Under the pieces are notes generated by a model. It searched no databases, was not told the origin of the DNA, and saw only the letters and a list, made by a program, of their open reading frames with translations. Of a stretch of 64,000 nucleotides of DNA, positions 31,027 through 39,384 are shown in pieces. The position numbers and the translations under genes are program-made. Origin of the DNA: Acidobacteriaceae bacterium (GTDB lineage Bacteria; Acidobacteriota; Terriglobia; Terriglobales; Acidobacteriaceae); NCBI GenBank assembly GCA_025355505.1, contig JANXZM010000089.1:1-64000 (forward strand). The letters run 5' to 3'. Position 1 is the stretch's first letter; every line of letters begins with the position of its first letter.

Positions 31027-31445
31027 GTGTAGCGACGAACGCTGAAACCCGGCCGCTAGTCGAGCGTCTGGTCCAGGGCGCGGTTCCTGGCGTGGTTCTT
31101 TACGACGGGCAGTGCGGTTTCTGCTCGCGTTGGGTGAAGTATTGGGCGGGAACGCTCAGACGGCGCGGATTCGAGATCGCGGCGCTGGATGAGCCTTGGG
31201 TTGCGGAGAGGCTCAAGATCCCGCGTGAAGAACTGCTCTCCGACATTCGGTTGCTAACGGCGGATGGTCGGCTGATTTCCGGAGCCGATGTCTATTTATA
31301 TGTGACTCGACGGATCTGGTGGGCGTGGCCCTTCTATGCGCTTTTCAGCTTGCCCGGGTTCAACCGGTTGATCCACGTGGGGTATTGGTGGTTTGCGCGG
31401 AACCGCCACTGCGTTTCGCGTGCGTGTAAGCTGCAGCCACGGTGA
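31023..31445 (+). CDS. DCC family thiol-disulfide oxidoreductase-like protein (DUF393)
   Basis: The 140-residue protein has the eponymous motif VVLYDGQCGFCSRWVKYWAG, with the CxxC redox pair near residue 33. After that come the RLLTADGRLISGADVYLYV strand and the Trp-rich YALFSLPGFNRLIHVGYWWF. The C-terminal NRHCVSRAC adds more Cys. The start GTG overlaps the previous stop by four bases. The role is not established. A strong hairpin follows at 31489. Confidence 0.85.
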   Translation: MSVATNAETRPLVERLVQGAVPGVVLYDGQCGFCSRWVKYWAGTLRRRGFEIAALDEPWVAERLKIPREELLSDIRLLTADGRLISGADVYLYVTRRIWWAWPFYALFSLPGFNRLIHVGYWWFARNRHCVSRACKLQPR

Positions 31446-31488
31446 ATCCAGAGTAGCTGTAAGCACCAGGCAGTCTGCCGAGCTGCGC

Positions 31489-31513
31489 GGGGACGGGGCA
31501 GAGCCCCGTCCCC
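31489..31513. terminator. 11-bp perfect hairpin between convergent genes
   Basis: GGGGACGGGGC (31489-31499), loop AGA, GCCCCGTCCCC (31503-31513). It separates the DCC gene from the convergent aldolase. There is no T-run, so it may equally be a dispersed palindromic repeat. Confidence 0.6.
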
Positions 31514-31533
31514 ACACCAGCAGAGTAACCGCT

Positions 31534-32379
31534 CTAGAACAGCGCGGTCGGCCTTCTCTTCCAGGCTTTGCCTTTTTCTTTGGAGACGTTTTCCATGTCG
31601 TTAACGTAGGCTCCGGTCTGCGTCAGGACGTGGTGCAGGTCGTTGCCAACGCTGATGAAGGTGAAACCCTTTTCCAGAAACTCGCCGACGCGGGATGTCC
31701 CGAACAGGAATATGCCAAGAATGATGTTGTTCTTGCGCGCATGCTCGACCAGCTTTTGGGTGGCGGCATTCAGTTCGGGCGAGGTGTACATGTGCGGGAA
31801 CTCGTACTTGTTGTAGAGGCCCATCGACATGCAGAGATCGTTTTGTCCGAGGAAAAGGATGTCAATGCCGGGGACAGCGGCGATCTCGGCAATGTTCTCG
31901 ATGCAGGAGGCGGTCTCCACCTGAAGCGCGATGATGCCTTCGTTGTTCCAGTTGCCGGCGTAGCCGAGCAGTCCTGCCTTGTTCATGCTGCGCTGCGGAA
32001 AGTAAACCGAGCGCGTACCGACGGTGGGGTACTTGGTGCAACTGATGGCCTGGCGCGCCTCCTCGGCGGTGTTGATGTAGGGGACGAGAACACCGTCAGC
32101 GCCAAGATCGAGAGCTTGCTGGATGCCGGGGCGATCGTCGTACCCGCCAACCCGGACCAGGGATTTTGCGCCGCCGTTCGAGATGCCGCTCAGCATGGCG
32201 GAGAGCTTCTCGTAATGCATGGGACCGTGCTGGGTATCGACGAGCAGCCAGTCGTAGCCGCTGTGCGCGAGTTGTTCGGCGACAGTCGGGCTGTGCGCGT
32301 TGAGGAACAGGCCCATCTTCGGGGTTCCCGCGCGTAATTGCTTCTTGAACTCGGTGCCACTGAGAGCGGCATCTGCCAT
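31534..32379 (-). CDS. HpcH/HpaI-type aldolase
   Basis: A 281-residue class II (metal-dependent) pyruvate aldolase of the HpcH/HpaI group, which cleaves 2-keto-3-deoxy acids to pyruvate and an aldehyde. Motifs seen are GYDWLLVDTQHGPMHYEKLS (active-site His), LVRVGGYDDRPGIQQALDLG, GADGVLVPYINTAEEA, and IALQVETASCIENIAEIAAV then GIDILFLGQNDL (metal Glu/Asp). I chose ATG 32379 because GAGGAGG lies about 7 bases upstream. The open frame extends to 32544 without family similarity. The substrate is unknown. Confidence 0.88.
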   Translation of the reverse strand: MADAALSGTEFKKQLRAGTPKMGLFLNAHSPTVAEQLAHSGYDWLLVDTQHGPMHYEKLSAMLSGISNGGAKSLVRVGGYDDRPGIQQALDLGADGVLVPYINTAEEARQAISCTKYPTVGTRSVYFPQRSMNKAGLLGYAGNWNNEGIIALQVETASCIENIAEIAAVPGIDILFLGQNDLCMSMGLYNKYEFPHMYTSPELNAATQKLVEHARKNNIILGIFLFGTSRVGEFLEKGFTFISVGNDLHHVLTQTGAYVNDMENVSKEKGKAWKRRPTALF

Positions 32380-32743
32380 ATGTGAATCCTCCTCGAACAT
32401 TTTGAAAATGGTTTTCAGTGTAACGAACGAACGGCGCGTGAGGCCAGCGGGAACCCTATTTTTTTCTAGCAGGTGACTGGAAGGCAGGGAAAAGCCTCTG
32501 CCGTAGAGACGGGGATTGCCGCGTCTCGGACGCGCGACCCTCAACCTGGGGTCTCGTTTCCCCCTCGAACTCGGCCATTTTGGCGGTCCTCGGCTGCCGG
32601 ACCCCCATTTTATGCCGATTTTACCGGGGGTACCTTACTGGGAACCGCATAAAATCTGCATAAATTGCTACTTTTCCACAGCACGGTGCGTTAGTATGCG
32701 CATGGATAGACGCAAATTTGTAAAGTTCCTGAAGGAGGAATTC
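32380..32743. other. Divergent intergenic region between aldolase and HU gene
   Basis: The 364 bases carry the aldolase ribosome binding site at the left and that of HU (GGAGG, 32734-32738) at the right. AT-rich CATAAAATCTGCATAAATTG near 32648-32667 may contain the HU -10, but no clear -35 is seen. The repeat at 32503-32527 lies here. A reading frame in phase with HU runs through the region but looks non-coding. Confidence 0.5.
32503..32527. repeat. GTAGAGAC...GCGTCTC intergenic repeat (copy 1)
   Basis: This 25-base element has inverted ends GAGAC/GTCTC. It matches 35185-35209 with about four differences. Both are intergenic. Confidence 0.5.
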
Positions 32744-33040
32744 ATGGCTTCTGGTATGACCAAAACCCAACTCACCCGCTACCTGGCCGAGAAGCTCGGC
32801 ACCAACAACAAGACGATCGCGGCTTTTCTTGAGCAATTGGCAGACGTTGCGATTAAAGAGACGAAGAAGAACGGTTTGTTCGTTGTGCCCGGCCTAGGGC
32901 GCCTGGTAAAGGCGCATCGCAAGGCCCGCATGGGACGCAACCCGCAGACCGGCGAACCGATTCAGATCAAGGCGAAGACGGTGGTAAAGTTCCGCGTGGC
33001 GAAGGCCGCGAAGGACGCAATCGCGCCGAAGAAAGCGTAG
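32744..33040 (+). CDS. HU/IHF family DNA-binding protein
   Basis: A nucleoid-associated protein of 98 residues. The N-terminal helices carry TKTQLTRYLAEKLGTNNKTI and AAFLEQLADVAIKETKKNG, and the DNA-binding arm reads GLGRLVKAHRKARMGRNPQT then GEPIQIKAKTVVKFRVAKAA. The arm is Arg/Lys-rich and slightly diverged from E. coli HU (LVKAHRKARM in place of FEVRERAART). ATG 32744 is preceded by GAAGGAGGAATTC. The in-frame extension upstream is rejected. A strong terminator follows at 33083. Confidence 0.92.
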   Translation: MASGMTKTQLTRYLAEKLGTNNKTIAAFLEQLADVAIKETKKNGLFVVPGLGRLVKAHRKARMGRNPQTGEPIQIKAKTVVKFRVAKAAKDAIAPKKA

Positions 33041-33065
33041 TGTGGCGCGGACACTCCTGTCCGCG
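33041..33065. repeat. 25-bp dispersed palindromic element (copy 1)
   Basis: The element contains GCGGACACTCCTGTCCGC, a near-perfect inverted repeat. An exact reverse complement of all 25 bases is at 56393-56417. Confidence 0.75.
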
Positions 33066-33082
33066 AAAATTTGCAAGCAAGA

Positions 33083-33113
33083 AAAAAGGCCGGCCAGTCG
33101 AGCCGGCCTTTTT
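33083..33113 (+). terminator. Intrinsic terminator of the HU gene
   Basis: AAAAA-GGCCGGC (to 33094), a 7-base loop, GCCGGCC-TTTTT (33102-33113). The A/T flanks make it bidirectional, serving the convergent yfcE gene as well. Confidence 0.9.
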
Positions 33114-33124
33114 GTTTTCAAGAG

Positions 33125-33613
33125 TTATGTCTCCAACTCCACCAACTCCGCTCGCACTTTCCCGGCTCCGATCATCAGTTTCCCAACGCTCACTGGCAAG
33201 TTGAACCGGCGTGGGCCGGCGCTGCCCGGATTGAAATAGAGGACGCCGTTTTTCTCTTCTATTTTCGGCAGATGACTGTGGCCGTATACCACCACGCGGA
33301 AACCGGCAGCTTCCGGCTTCAGATCGAGTTGGCCGAGACTATGCAGAATGAAAACGGACACGCCGCCCGCTTCGACGACTTCGGTTTCAGGCAGAGCGCG
33401 CGCCCAGGGCTCGGTGTCAACGTTGCCGCGGACCGCGGTTACGGGCGCGATTTGTGCGAGCGCTTCGAGGATCTGGGGAGCGCCAACGTCGCCGGCGTGG
33501 AGGATGCGGTCGGATCCGCGCAGGGCTTCGAGCGCCTCGGGCCGCAGCAGGCCGTGGGTGTCGGAGATTACGCCGAGGGTCACTGGTTTCTCAATCGTCG
33601 TTCTCTCCAGCAT
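33125..33613 (-). CDS. YfcE/MJ0936-type metallophosphoesterase
   Basis: A 162-residue calcineurin-like phosphodiesterase. The metal-binding motifs are all present: LGVISDTHGLLRPEALEAL (D-x-H), ILHAGDVGAP (GD), VTAVRGNVDTEP (GN), and VVVYGHSHLPKIEEKNG (GHSH). NPGSAGPRR near the end is typical of the YfcE group. Substrates are phosphodiesters of unknown nature. It converges on HU. Confidence 0.92.
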   Translation of the reverse strand: MLERTTIEKPVTLGVISDTHGLLRPEALEALRGSDRILHAGDVGAPQILEALAQIAPVTAVRGNVDTEPWARALPETEVVEAGGVSVFILHSLGQLDLKPEAAGFRVVVYGHSHLPKIEEKNGVLYFNPGSAGPRRFNLPVSVGKLMIGAGKVRAELVELET

Positions 33614-33710
33614 TTGTTTCGCGATCGACGGCCTCCTCGCCAGATTGCCACTGAGTTTCCGCGCACCAGCGGACCGATGAGAGCGGCACTACGTGAACAG
33701 GGGCGGCTTT

Positions 33711-34193
33711 CTACGGGAGCCGGCGGACCGTCTGCCCCTCAGCTAAGGCCGCCAGGAGTTCCCGCATAGTCTTCCTGAGTACAGGATGGCGCACCTGGGG
33801 AGCGATCTCGACCAGCGGTTCCAGAACAAACCGCCGCTGATCCATTGCCGGATGTGGAATCTTCAAGCCCGGCTCATCCACCACGCAATCCCCAAACAGC
33901 ACCACGTCGATATCAATGTTGCGCGCACCTTTCTCGCGCTTGCGAAGACGTCCCATCGCCGTTTCGATATCCAGCGCAAGCTGGAGCAGTTCTCTCGGGG
34001 TCTTATCCGTTTCAATCGCCGCCGCGCAGTTCAAAAACCACGGCTGGTCCAGGACGTGAACGGGTTGGGTCTCATAGAACGAAGACAACGCCAGCAAGCG
34101 GGCATTTACCTCCAGTCCTGCAAGCGCCGCACGCAGGTTGGCCTCGCGATCTCCCAGGTTCGATCCCAGCGACAGATAAGCGGTTACACGCAC
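33711..34193 (-). CDS. folK: 2-amino-4-hydroxy-6-hydroxymethyldihydropteridine pyrophosphokinase
   Basis: FolK transfers pyrophosphate from ATP to hydroxymethyldihydropterin in folate synthesis. VTAYLSLGSNLGDREANLRA opens the domain. SSFYETQPVHVLDQPWFLNC, and the signature REKGARNIDIDVVLFGD and IPHPAMDQRRFVLEPLVEIA, follow. I place the start at GTG 34193, which gives 160 residues, the usual size. The open frame extends to 34334 with no family similarity. The ribosome binding site is weak, so the start is not certain. Confidence 0.88.
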   Translation of the reverse strand: MRVTAYLSLGSNLGDREANLRAALAGLEVNARLLALSSFYETQPVHVLDQPWFLNCAAAIETDKTPRELLQLALDIETAMGRLRKREKGARNIDIDVVLFGDCVVDEPGLKIPHPAMDQRRFVLEPLVEIAPQVRHPVLRKTMRELLAALAEGQTVRRLP

Positions 34194-34389
34194 CAGATTA
34201 GTGTCGCGGTGAATGACGCGAGAATCCAGAACAAACTGACCGGGAAAAGAAACATTCTCGATTTTTCCGCTCCTGGGAAAGCGACTCGACTGGAATCCGG
34301 CCGATCGCCCGCTGTGACGGCGGAGCCCCTTCACGCGGTACCTAGGTTACTTTCTTAACCTGCGGACTGCGCGGTAGTATCGAAGTGTC

Positions 34390-35106
34390 ATGAATCTGGA
34401 CGCTCTTCTCATCAGCCAGGACACCGCCTTGTTCGGCGTGCTGCGTTCGGCGCTCGAGAAGATCTCGGTGAATGTCCACGTTTCCCCGGAACTCCTGCGG
34501 AGCAAAGATCTGCTGGCAAAACGCAAGTTCGATGCGGTCATCATTGACTGCGATGACCTGCAGAATGGCGTTGATCTCCTAAGGACGCTCCGCCAGACGC
34601 AAAGCAATGCCAAATCCGTAGCCTTTGCCGTGGTGAACGGGAAGACGACTACACAGGAGGCTTTTGAGTCCGGAGCCAACTTTGTTCTGCAAAAACCGCT
34701 CACTCCGGTGCACGCCGCGCGCTGCTTTAATGCGGCTCTCAACTTCATGGTGCGGGAACGGCGCCGGTACTTCCGCCAACCGGTGGACATGCCGTTGCGA
34801 ATCAGCCTTCCACCCAATCAGGAAGTGACCGCCACGGCGACCAACCTGAGCGAGGGAGGCATGGCCATCCGCATCCTCGGCAAGTTGCCCAAGGAAGCGC
34901 AGGCGCAGTTTCGCTTCACGCTTCCCGGCGCCAACATTTCGCTCGAACTGAAAGGCCAAATCGCCTGGGCCGACGGAACCGGCCACGTCGGCATCCGCTT
35001 CATCGAAGTTCCCCAGAGCTCGCAGTATCAGCTTGAAAAATGGCTGACCGACCGCATGCAAAGCGAAATGCCGGCGCGACTCCAGGGCTACGCAGCGCTT
35101 TCCTAA
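34390..35106 (+). CDS. Receiver-like plus PilZ domain protein
   Basis: A 238-residue protein. The N-terminal 120 residues look like a degenerate receiver domain: the Asp in FDAVIIDCDD and the Lys in LQKPLTP are kept, but the acidic pair near the start is missing (LLISQD). The C-terminal PilZ domain has the c-di-GMP motifs RRRYFRQP (RxxxR) and TNLSEGGMAIRI (N/DxSxxG). It probably acts as a c-di-GMP effector with altered phosphorylation input. A role in motility is possible since flagellar genes occur in this genome, but it is not adjacent to them. Confidence 0.85.
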   Translation: MNLDALLISQDTALFGVLRSALEKISVNVHVSPELLRSKDLLAKRKFDAVIIDCDDLQNGVDLLRTLRQTQSNAKSVAFAVVNGKTTTQEAFESGANFVLQKPLTPVHAARCFNAALNFMVRERRRYFRQPVDMPLRISLPPNQEVTATATNLSEGGMAIRILGKLPKEAQAQFRFTLPGANISLELKGQIAWADGTGHVGIRFIEVPQSSQYQLEKWLTDRMQSEMPARLQGYAALS

Positions 35107-35184
35107 CCAATTGCCTTTTTCCGAAACCTCCCCCCGCACCCGGCATCCAGCTGGTAACTTGCGCCCTGCCTTGGTTGTGGCACT

Positions 35185-35209
35185 GTAGAGAGGCGGCTTG
35201 TCGCGTCTC
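35185..35209. repeat. GTAGAGA...GCGTCTC intergenic repeat (copy 2)
   Basis: Matches 32503-32527 in the same orientation with about four differences. It lies between the PilZ gene and the next small ORF. Confidence 0.5.
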
Positions 35210-35229
35210 GGTTGCATTAGGGCTCAAGC

Positions 35230-35457
35230 ATGATCACATTGGAAGAAAAAATCGCCAAAACCCAGCGTTTGCTCCGCCGCCTGGAAGAGGACCAGCCCTA
35301 CTTGCATGTGCGCTTGTCCGCCCTCGGCGCCGAGCACCGGCAGAGCGCGAATGCTTTCGCCGACCGCGTGCGCGCTGAAGCCGAAGCCGAACTACAACGC
35401 CTGCTGGCAGAACGCGCAGTGCCCTACGAGTGGAACCTGCCTCAGCCCGCCGACTGA
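35230..35457 (+). CDS. Small coiled-coil hypothetical protein
   Basis: This 75-residue protein is largely one charged helix (LEEKIAKTQRLLRRLEEDQP, then RVRAEAEAELQRLLAERAV), ending in WNLPQPAD. There is no recognised family. Codon pattern and an upstream AG-rich stretch are acceptable. Antisense frames exist, so coding status is only likely. It converges with lpxC. Confidence 0.45.
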   Translation: MITLEEKIAKTQRLLRRLEEDQPYLHVRLSALGAEHRQSANAFADRVRAEAEAELQRLLAERAVPYEWNLPQPAD

Positions 35458-35604
35458 AACCAGCAGCTTTGCGCTGCCAGCCCCGAGATCGGAGCAAGCC
35501 CCGGATTCTGTTCGGTCGCAGCCCGAAGCTCGCAGCCGCCGGAATTCTTAACCACAGGGAGCACTGGGGAAGCTCTTGATGCGCGCCCCACCGGGACACG
35601 ATCG

Positions 35605-36504
35605 CTAGACGCTAAGACTGGCCGCCGACGCGAGCGCCGGCCCCGCAGGTTCATCTTCCAGCGCCGTTTCTTCCCAATACGACGGGTCGCGCAAGATGCG
35701 CGACACGAGCGCGGTATGCATGGCGTGGCCCGCGCGGTCGGCCACCACCGAACCCAGTATTTGCTTTCCGATCAGCGCCAGGTCTCCGATCAGATCCAGA
35801 ACTTTGTGGCGTACGAACTCGTCGGGAAAACGCAGTGGCGGGTTCAGCACTTCGTCACGGTTCAGCACGATGGCGTTCTCCATCGACGCCCCGCGGATCA
35901 GTCCCTGCTGGCGCATGGCATCGGCCTCATGCAGGAATCCGAAAGTGCGCGCCGGCGCAATCTCCTTCAGATAACTGCCATTTGTCAGGCGCACGCAGAA
36001 GCTCTGCTTGCCAATGAGGGGGTGAGGAAAGTTGATCGAATATGAAACCGAATAGGCGTCTGCCGGATACACGGCAATAAACTTATCGCCCTCGCGCAAC
36101 TCGATATCGCGCACGATTCGAAGATAAGTGCGCTCTTTGCGCTGTCGGCGAATGCCGGCTTTTTGAATCATTTCGACAAACGGACGGGCGCTGCCATCCA
36201 GAATGGGCAACTCCAGATTGTCCAACTCGACGATGGCATTGTCGATACCGACGCCAGTAAATGCCGAGAGCAGGTGCTCGGTGGTGGAGATGAGCACACC
36301 CTTCTTCATCAAGCTGGTGGCGTAACTGACGCGGGCCACATTGCGTCCGCTGGCTTCGATCTGGAAGCCGTCAAGATCCGTGCGGTGGAATACGATTCCC
36401 GTTCCCGCAGGCGCGGGCAGAATCCGCAGGCTGACCGGAGCACCGCTGTGGAGACCTACTCCGGTACAGGTCGCCGCAGCGCGAATTGTTTGCTCATGTG
36501 TCAA
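35605..36504 (-). CDS. lpxC: UDP-3-O-acyl-N-acetylglucosamine deacetylase LpxC
   Basis: LpxC catalyses the committed step of lipid A synthesis, so the cell makes LPS-type lipid. Motifs: TCTGVGLHSGAPVSLRILPA at the N-terminus, the zinc His in LISTTEHLLSAFTGVGIDNA, ARTFGFLHEADAMRQQGLIR and FVRHKVLDLIGDLALIGKQI with zinc His/Asp and the catalytic His further on. From a TTG at 36504 the length is 299 residues, close to the usual 300-305. The frame stays open to 36744, so an upstream start (for example a GTG within the extra 80 codons) is possible. No strong ribosome binding site decides it. Confidence 0.93.
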   Translation of the reverse strand: MTHEQTIRAAATCTGVGLHSGAPVSLRILPAPAGTGIVFHRTDLDGFQIEASGRNVARVSYATSLMKKGVLISTTEHLLSAFTGVGIDNAIVELDNLELPILDGSARPFVEMIQKAGIRRQRKERTYLRIVRDIELREGDKFIAVYPADAYSVSYSINFPHPLIGKQSFCVRLTNGSYLKEIAPARTFGFLHEADAMRQQGLIRGASMENAIVLNRDEVLNPPLRFPDEFVRHKVLDLIGDLALIGKQILGSVVADRAGHAMHTALVSRILRDPSYWEETALEDEPAGPALASAASLSV

Positions 36505-36828
36505 GGGAAAGACGTGTAAGTCTTTTGCTATGTGAGAGCTTACAGCGAGGGGGAGACTTCCGTATGTGGCAAAACAGCCACACTCCGTGGCTCGTTCCAC
36601 TGCGGCAACGCTAACTTGTTCAGGCGGTTGTAGATGTTGGGGGGTATCCGGGGATGAACTTGGGCCGGTTTTGCCTGGCAACGACGACTTTCGATCCCAG
36701 CTTCCGCGGGATATTGCGTAGTTTTTGCGCTGCGGCCCTCTCACAGTGACAAGTATTCAGCTACGAGCTACAGGAGTAAACGCCATGCCTCATGAAGCGC
36801 AAACCTGCATGATGAGCGGCCACGTCTT
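36505..36828. other. Gap between brnA and lpxC
   Basis: The 324 bases include the possible upstream part of the lpxC frame (to 36744). An AT-poor stretch with GTATGTGGCAAAA and a loosely inverted TTTTGCTATGTG lies near 36520-36580. I see no other gene. A lpxC promoter should lie here, but no convincing sigma-70 hexamers were found on the minus strand. Confidence 0.4.
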
Positions 36829-37134
36829 TTATGTCCGGCTGTCCGCACCTTCATCCGATTGGGCTTTCATGTAGGAACGCAAAATGGCGTTAATCCGGGT
36901 CTGGTAGCCGCTGCCCTTCTTCTTGAGCCATTCCACAACATCATGGTCAACCCGGATCGTGAGTCGGTCTTTCGGCTCCGGCATGGTGAGCTTGGCTGTT
37001 TTCCAAAACGATTTATCCAGCTTCGGGATATCGGAGTCGTCGATGTCCTCATCGCGCATTTCGCGCAAGCGTCCAAAGTCAGTCTTTCCCTTTGCCCGCG
37101 CCCTTGAGCCGGCTCGTGTAGTCTTGCCTTTCAT
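36829..37134 (-). CDS. brnA: BrnA-family antitoxin
   Basis: A 101-residue protein. The N-terminal part is basic (KTTRAGSRARAKGKTDFGRL). The middle REMRDEDIDDSDIPKLD and the C-terminal ribbon-helix-helix KDRLTIRVDHDVVEWLKKKG then YQTRINAILRSYMKAQ match BrnA. BrnA neutralises BrnT and represses the operon. I chose ATG 37134 over 37179. Its start overlaps the brnT end by 56 bases, a tight coupling typical of this pair. Confidence 0.88.
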   Translation of the reverse strand: MKGKTTRAGSRARAKGKTDFGRLREMRDEDIDDSDIPKLDKSFWKTAKLTMPEPKDRLTIRVDHDVVEWLKKKGSGYQTRINAILRSYMKAQSDEGADSRT

Positions 37135-37366
37135 CGCGATGTGCCCTCCTCGCCGAAATAATTCGCCGCCGTTTGCCACGCATCACGTAGACCACTACGA
37201 TTTCAATGTCTTCCATAAGACCGATAGCGAATATGCGGTGTTCCCCATGACGGCTGTCAACTCTCTCGAACACCGGCCCGTCAAACACTCGTCTGGCATC
37301 CCGAAAATCGATGTGGTGTTGTGCGAGGTTCGCCTGCCTCTTGCTTTCATCCCACTCGAAAAGCAT
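37079..37366 (-). CDS. brnT: BrnT-family ribonuclease toxin
   Basis: A 95-residue toxin of the BrnT (RelE-like fold) family: FEWDESKRQANLAQHHIDFR then DARRVFDGPVFERVD, the RHGEHRIFAIGLMEDIEIVV strand and a C-terminal RRIISARRAHRDER basic helix. The catalytic set (basic residues and R/E near the C-terminal motif) appears intact. It precedes brnA, the usual order, with a promoter and operator upstream at 37400-37439. Confidence 0.9.
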   Translation of the reverse strand: MLFEWDESKRQANLAQHHIDFRDARRVFDGPVFERVDSRHGEHRIFAIGLMEDIEIVVVYVMRGKRRRIISARRAHRDERQDYTSRLKGAGKGKD

Positions 37367-37399
37367 TTCTGGCGCTCTTAAGCTCTATCGAGATTCGGA

Positions 37400-37439
37400 C
37401 GTATGTACACTTTGTACACATACGTGGCCGGATTGTCAA
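37400..37439 (-). promoter_or_regulatory. brnTA promoter with overlapping operator
   Basis: On the minus strand TTGACA (37439-37434), a 17-base spacer and TACAAA (37416-37411). The bases 37400-37424 form an imperfect palindrome (CGTATGTACAC / GTACACATACG) covering the -10, a natural site for BrnA autorepression. Confidence 0.7.
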
Positions 37440-37527
37440 GCCTTACGTTTCCCCTGGGGCAGGTTTGATTCGAGCTTAGTTAGACCCATTGCCGTGACGG
37501 AGCACCCCGTCACATAAACGCGGAGTG

Positions 37528-38415
37528 TTACCGTTTCTTCAGCGGCACTTTCGGGTCGTAAGTCACCGCCGCTTCGAACATCGAATCCGGCAGCTTCAGG
37601 TTGTAGCTGGCAACGTTGACGAAGCGCTGTTGCGAAGTTTCTCCATTGTAATAACGCGTGATGGAGTGTGCGGTCCAGATGCCCTCCACCAGCTTGTAAT
37701 TGTCGTAAATCTCATCTTCCACATTTTTCTGCTTGTCCTTGGGATCGCGCCACGAATAGCTAACCTTGACCGGATAGTGTGAATTCTGGTCCAGAAAAAT
37801 GCTGACCGAATCGTTCTGACTGTTGAGCAGCGTGACCCCTTCGCATTCCTTCCCATTCACTACCGCCTGCCCGTCGTAGAACCAGGCCACGTTCGGATCG
37901 CGTATCCACTTGCGGAACACCCATTCCAGCGAATGCGGCCGCCGCCGAAGGTAGTTCTCCAAATCCTCCGGTTCCTGCGCCGACGTTCCCTTGTACGTCG
38001 TTTCGTATCCCTTGTCGCCGTTGTGAATCAGGACAAGATCGGCCTTCTTGGACTTGACGCCGCCGATGTCAATTTGCCCTGGTATGACATGAATGTCTTT
38101 CAAGCGGAGTACTTCGAAACGGTCCCGGTCCGGATACTGGACGTAGTAGTTGTAGGGAATCCCGGTGCTCTCGGTGCGTCCGTGATAGAGAGGATAGTAG
38201 CGGCCGGTCTCACTCCTATTTTCGTAGGTGAGGTACGGTTGTCCTCCCAGCGACTGAATGGTCTGATCGAGAACCGCCCGGGCTTTGCGGGCATTGTCGG
38301 AGTCGTTCAGGTTGAGGGCGGGCGGCGGGACAGCGGGTTGAGGGGGAGCGAGCGTTGGAGCGGTTTGGGCAGCGCCCAACGCGGACAGCAGCAGAATGGC
38401 AAGAAAACGGGACAT
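37528..38415 (-). CDS. Secreted protein of unknown function
   Basis: From ATG 38415 the protein has 295 residues and starts with a signal peptide (FLAILLLSALGAAQ). A Pro/Ala-rich linker leads to a domain with ARAVLDQTIQSLGGQPYL, a region seen at the start of outer-membrane lipoprotein-sorting-like proteins in Acidobacteriota. Later parts are beta-rich (DSVSIFLDQNSHYPVKVSYS, WTAHSITRYYNGETSQQRFV). I infer a LolA/LolB-like or DUF4292-like fold; this is not certain. The longer frame up to 38604 is not credible. Confidence 0.7.
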   Translation of the reverse strand: MSRFLAILLLSALGAAQTAPTLAPPQPAVPPPALNLNDSDNARKARAVLDQTIQSLGGQPYLTYENRSETGRYYPLYHGRTESTGIPYNYYVQYPDRDRFEVLRLKDIHVIPGQIDIGGVKSKKADLVLIHNGDKGYETTYKGTSAQEPEDLENYLRRRPHSLEWVFRKWIRDPNVAWFYDGQAVVNGKECEGVTLLNSQNDSVSIFLDQNSHYPVKVSYSWRDPKDKQKNVEDEIYDNYKLVEGIWTAHSITRYYNGETSQQRFVNVASYNLKLPDSMFEAAVTYDPKVPLKKR

Positions 38416-38531
38416 AGCTATCTGGTTAGAAGCGGTCAAGCTGATTTTAGCTGTACCAAAGAACACGTAGGGACAGTCACCCCTCGGCCGTCCAGTCACG
38501 CGAAGCGCGACGGGGGCGCGACGTCGTTTCC

Positions 38532-39293
38532 CTACCCCACCAGCACCGCGCCGCCATTTACGTTGAAAACCTCGCCCGTGATAAATCCAGCATAGGGCGT
38601 GCACAGAAAAAGAATCGGCCCCGCAATCTCTTCCGGCGTTCCCACGCGCCCCAGCGGGATGCCTCGAAAAATCTTTTCGCGCGTCGGCGGATCATTCAGT
38701 GCCGAAGCCGACATATCCGTATCCACCCACCCCGGAGCCACTGAATTGATGTAGATGCGGTCGCGCGCCAGTTCCGTCGAGAGGCCTTTCACCATGCTGA
38801 TCAGCGCGCCTTTGGTGGCCGCATAGTCACAGTGGAAAGCTTCGCCGCGCTGGCCCGCCGTCGAACTGACAAGCACGATGTGGCCGCCGCCCTGCTTCTT
38901 CATCTGCCCGACCGAATGCTTGACCAGCGAAAACACGCTGTCGAGATTCACGGCGATCGTACGATGCCATTGTTCATCGGACATGCGATCAATCGGCGCA
39001 TCTTCCGGCGGCCAAATACCATGATTTGCAACCAGAATGTCGAGACGTCCAAAGGCCGAGATCGCGGACGATACCAGTTGCTGCGCCGCCTCCGTCGTCG
39101 AAAGATCGCTTTGCATCGCGCGACAGTTTTCCGCGCCACATTCCCGCACCAGAGCGTCGGCCTGCGCCTTCGCCGCTTGATAATTGAAGACCACTTTCGC
39201 GCCCGCAGCCACAAACATCCGCACCGCCGCCGCGCCAATTCCGCGCGATCCGCCGGTGATCAGTGCAACTTTCGAATTGAGACTCAGATTCAT
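38532..39293 (-). CDS. Short-chain dehydrogenase/reductase
   Basis: A classical SDR of 253 residues. The NAD(P) motif is TGGSRGIG (13-20), followed by VANHGIW in place of NNAG, the catalytic Ser in IVLVSSTAG and YAATK near 157. INSVAPGWVDTDM and the C-terminal FITGEVFNVNGGAVLVG complete it. It is close to FabG-type 3-oxoacyl reductases, but the His in NHG and lack of fab neighbours leave the substrate open. It is read divergently from the GT39-like gene. Confidence 0.88.
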   Translation of the reverse strand: MNLSLNSKVALITGGSRGIGAAAVRMFVAAGAKVVFNYQAAKAQADALVRECGAENCRAMQSDLSTTEAAQQLVSSAISAFGRLDILVANHGIWPPEDAPIDRMSDEQWHRTIAVNLDSVFSLVKHSVGQMKKQGGGHIVLVSSTAGQRGEAFHCDYAATKGALISMVKGLSTELARDRIYINSVAPGWVDTDMSASALNDPPTREKIFRGIPLGRVGTPEEIAGPILFLCTPYAGFITGEVFNVNGGAVLVG

Positions 39294-39384
39294 AATGCGT
39301 ACAAGTATCGCATGCCAGATGCCGGAGAACGGAGCTCGTACCTATCCAATGCGGCCGTGTCTTAATCAACCAAAAAAGGCATCC

